This document shows, one piece after another, positions 7,921-8,291 of a stretch of 8,291 bases of DNA. Under the pieces are notes generated by a model. It saw nothing but the letters and a program-made list of their open reading frames with translations. It ran no database searches and was not told the DNA's origin. The position numbers were made by a program, and so were the translations under genes. Source of the stretch: Verrucomicrobia bacterium UBA6354 (GTDB lineage Bacteria; Verrucomicrobiota; Kiritimatiellia; RFP12; UBA1067); NCBI GenBank assembly GCA_002440145.1, contig DJRS01000110.1, forward strand, positions 1 to 8,291. The letters run 5' to 3'. Each line of letters opens with the position of its first letter. Position 1 is the first letter of the stretch.

Positions 7921-7936
7921 GTTAATCGCGACTAAC
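7921..7936. repeat. 16-nt near-palindrome abutting the hairpin
   Basis: GTTAATCGCGACTAAC reads almost the same on both strands; only the fifth pair from each end departs, and it could form a G-T wobble in RNA. It begins at the base immediately after the 11-bp hairpin. This is a DNA-binding-site-like dyad or a second small stem; function unknown. Confidence 0.4.
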
Positions 7937-8055
7937 GCCAATCTGTACGAGGAGACGGTGTTTTGGGGCCTAGCAAGGCCGGCTTCTGGGGTGTTTTGAA
8001 GGGTGCAATCTCCCGCAGAGATGGTCCGCCGATGCCGTCGTCCTGCCCGATAACC

Positions 8056-8073
8056 ACCCCGTTGCGCCGGAAC
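8056..8073 (-). repeat. Lone inverted copy of the terminal tandem-repeat unit
   Basis: Read on the - strand this is GTTCCGGCGCAACGGGGT, matching the first 18 bases of the units at 8214 and 8236 with a single A/G difference. Positions 8061-8073 are the exact reverse complement of the final 13 bases of the window (8279-8291). It lies 118 nt before the array, in opposite orientation. Confidence 0.7.
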
Positions 8074-8190
8074 CGTCGCCGTTCCCCTGGATGCGGCCGA
8101 CTGTTTCATGAAATTGCCTCTTTGAATCCGCTTGCGCGCCTGTGTACCCGGCAGGCGAGACAGTTGCACCCTCTTCTGCACCGTGCGGTT

Positions 8191-8291
8191 GTTCCGGCGC
8201 GACGGGGGTCACCGTTCCGGCGCGACGGGGTCACCGTTCCGGCGCGACGGGGTCACCGTTCCGGCGCAAGGGGTCGCCGTTCCGGCGCAAC
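8191..8291 (+). repeat. Tandem repeat array, 21-23 bp unit (GTTCCGGCGCGACGGGGTCACC)
   Basis: Five head-to-tail units: 8191-8213 (23 bp, one extra G), 8214-8235 and 8236-8257 (identical, 22 bp), 8258-8278 (21 bp, diverged to ...CAAGGGGTCGCC) and 8279-8291 (cut by the window end, ...GCGCAAC). Unit lengths are not multiples of three and vary, so it is unlikely to encode a peptide repeat. There are no unique spacers, so it is not a CRISPR array. Units drift in the last two copies, from CGACGGGGTCACC toward CAAGGGGTCGCC. The array probably continues beyond the window. Confidence 0.9.

Larger units (their letters stand above)
7865..8190. other. Gene-free region downstream of the GH2 gene
   Basis: About 330 nt without a supportable gene. 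The first 70 nt are AT-richer and contain an 11-bp hairpin and a near-palindrome. The rest is GC-rich again. Open frames on the - strand (7861-8181 and 7970-8212) overlap each other, are low in recognisable motifs, rich in Arg/Gly/Ser, and one runs into the repeat array, so neither is called. No tRNA, transposase motif or CRISPR structure was found. It could be a degraded gene or mobile-element edge. Confidence 0.5.

Noticed and set aside
7861..8181. 106-residue open frame on the - strand in the terminal region
   Set aside because: No recognisable domain, spans the hairpin and near-palindrome, overlaps another equally plausible - strand frame and has basic low-information composition. A degraded gene cannot be excluded, but I cannot support a call.
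8191..8291. CRISPR array
   Set aside because: Units of 21-23 bp are directly abutting with no unique spacers, and no cas gene is present.

Overview
The window is a GC-rich bacterial segment with every supportable gene on the + strand. It carries the 3' end of a leucine-rich-repeat protein, then three complete genes for exported, glycan-active proteins, and it ends in a gene-free repeat region. A Gram-negative host is suggested by a lipoprotein with a lipobox, two classical signal peptides, GC-rich third codon positions, a BspA-type LRR protein and families (GH2, clan GH-A lipoprotein, Asp-box propeller) abundant in carbohydrate-degrading PVC bacteria. Kiritimatiellota, Verrucomicrobiota or Lentisphaerota are my best guesses. 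This is inference from protein style; no rRNA or marker gene is present.

Layout: 1-558 is the C-terminal part of a BspA-like LRR_5 protein cut by the window edge. 583-612 is a perfect sigma70-type promoter (TTGACA, 18-nt spacer, TATAAT). It drives a 1013-residue lipoprotein (646-3687) that looks like a multidomain clan GH-A, GH42-like glycosidase: a TIM barrel with an NEP motif, a GATase-like trimerisation-type domain, and two C-terminal beta-rich domains. After about 100 nt comes a secreted 723-residue protein (3792-5963) with eleven Asp-box motifs, best read as a double beta-propeller of GH74/BNR type. Seventeen nt later is a secreted 627-residue GH2 enzyme (5981-7864) with both catalytic glutamates visible.

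The last 427 nt hold no convincing gene. They contain a perfect 11-bp hairpin, a directly adjacent 16-nt near-palindrome, a lone inverted copy of a GC-rich motif at 8056-8073, and a tandem array of the same motif (21-23 bp units) from 8191 to the end of the window and probably beyond.

The three exported proteins most likely form one transcription unit that degrades a complex plant or host glycan outside the cytoplasm. The propeller protein could attack or bind the backbone, while the GH2 and GH-A enzymes remove side-chain or terminal sugars. A galactose-bearing polymer such as xyloglucan would fit, but the substrate is not proven. No transporter, TonB receptor or regulator lies in the window. 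The least explained parts are the terminal repeat array with its inverted outlier copy, and a pair of similarly placed aspartates in the two halves of the propeller protein.
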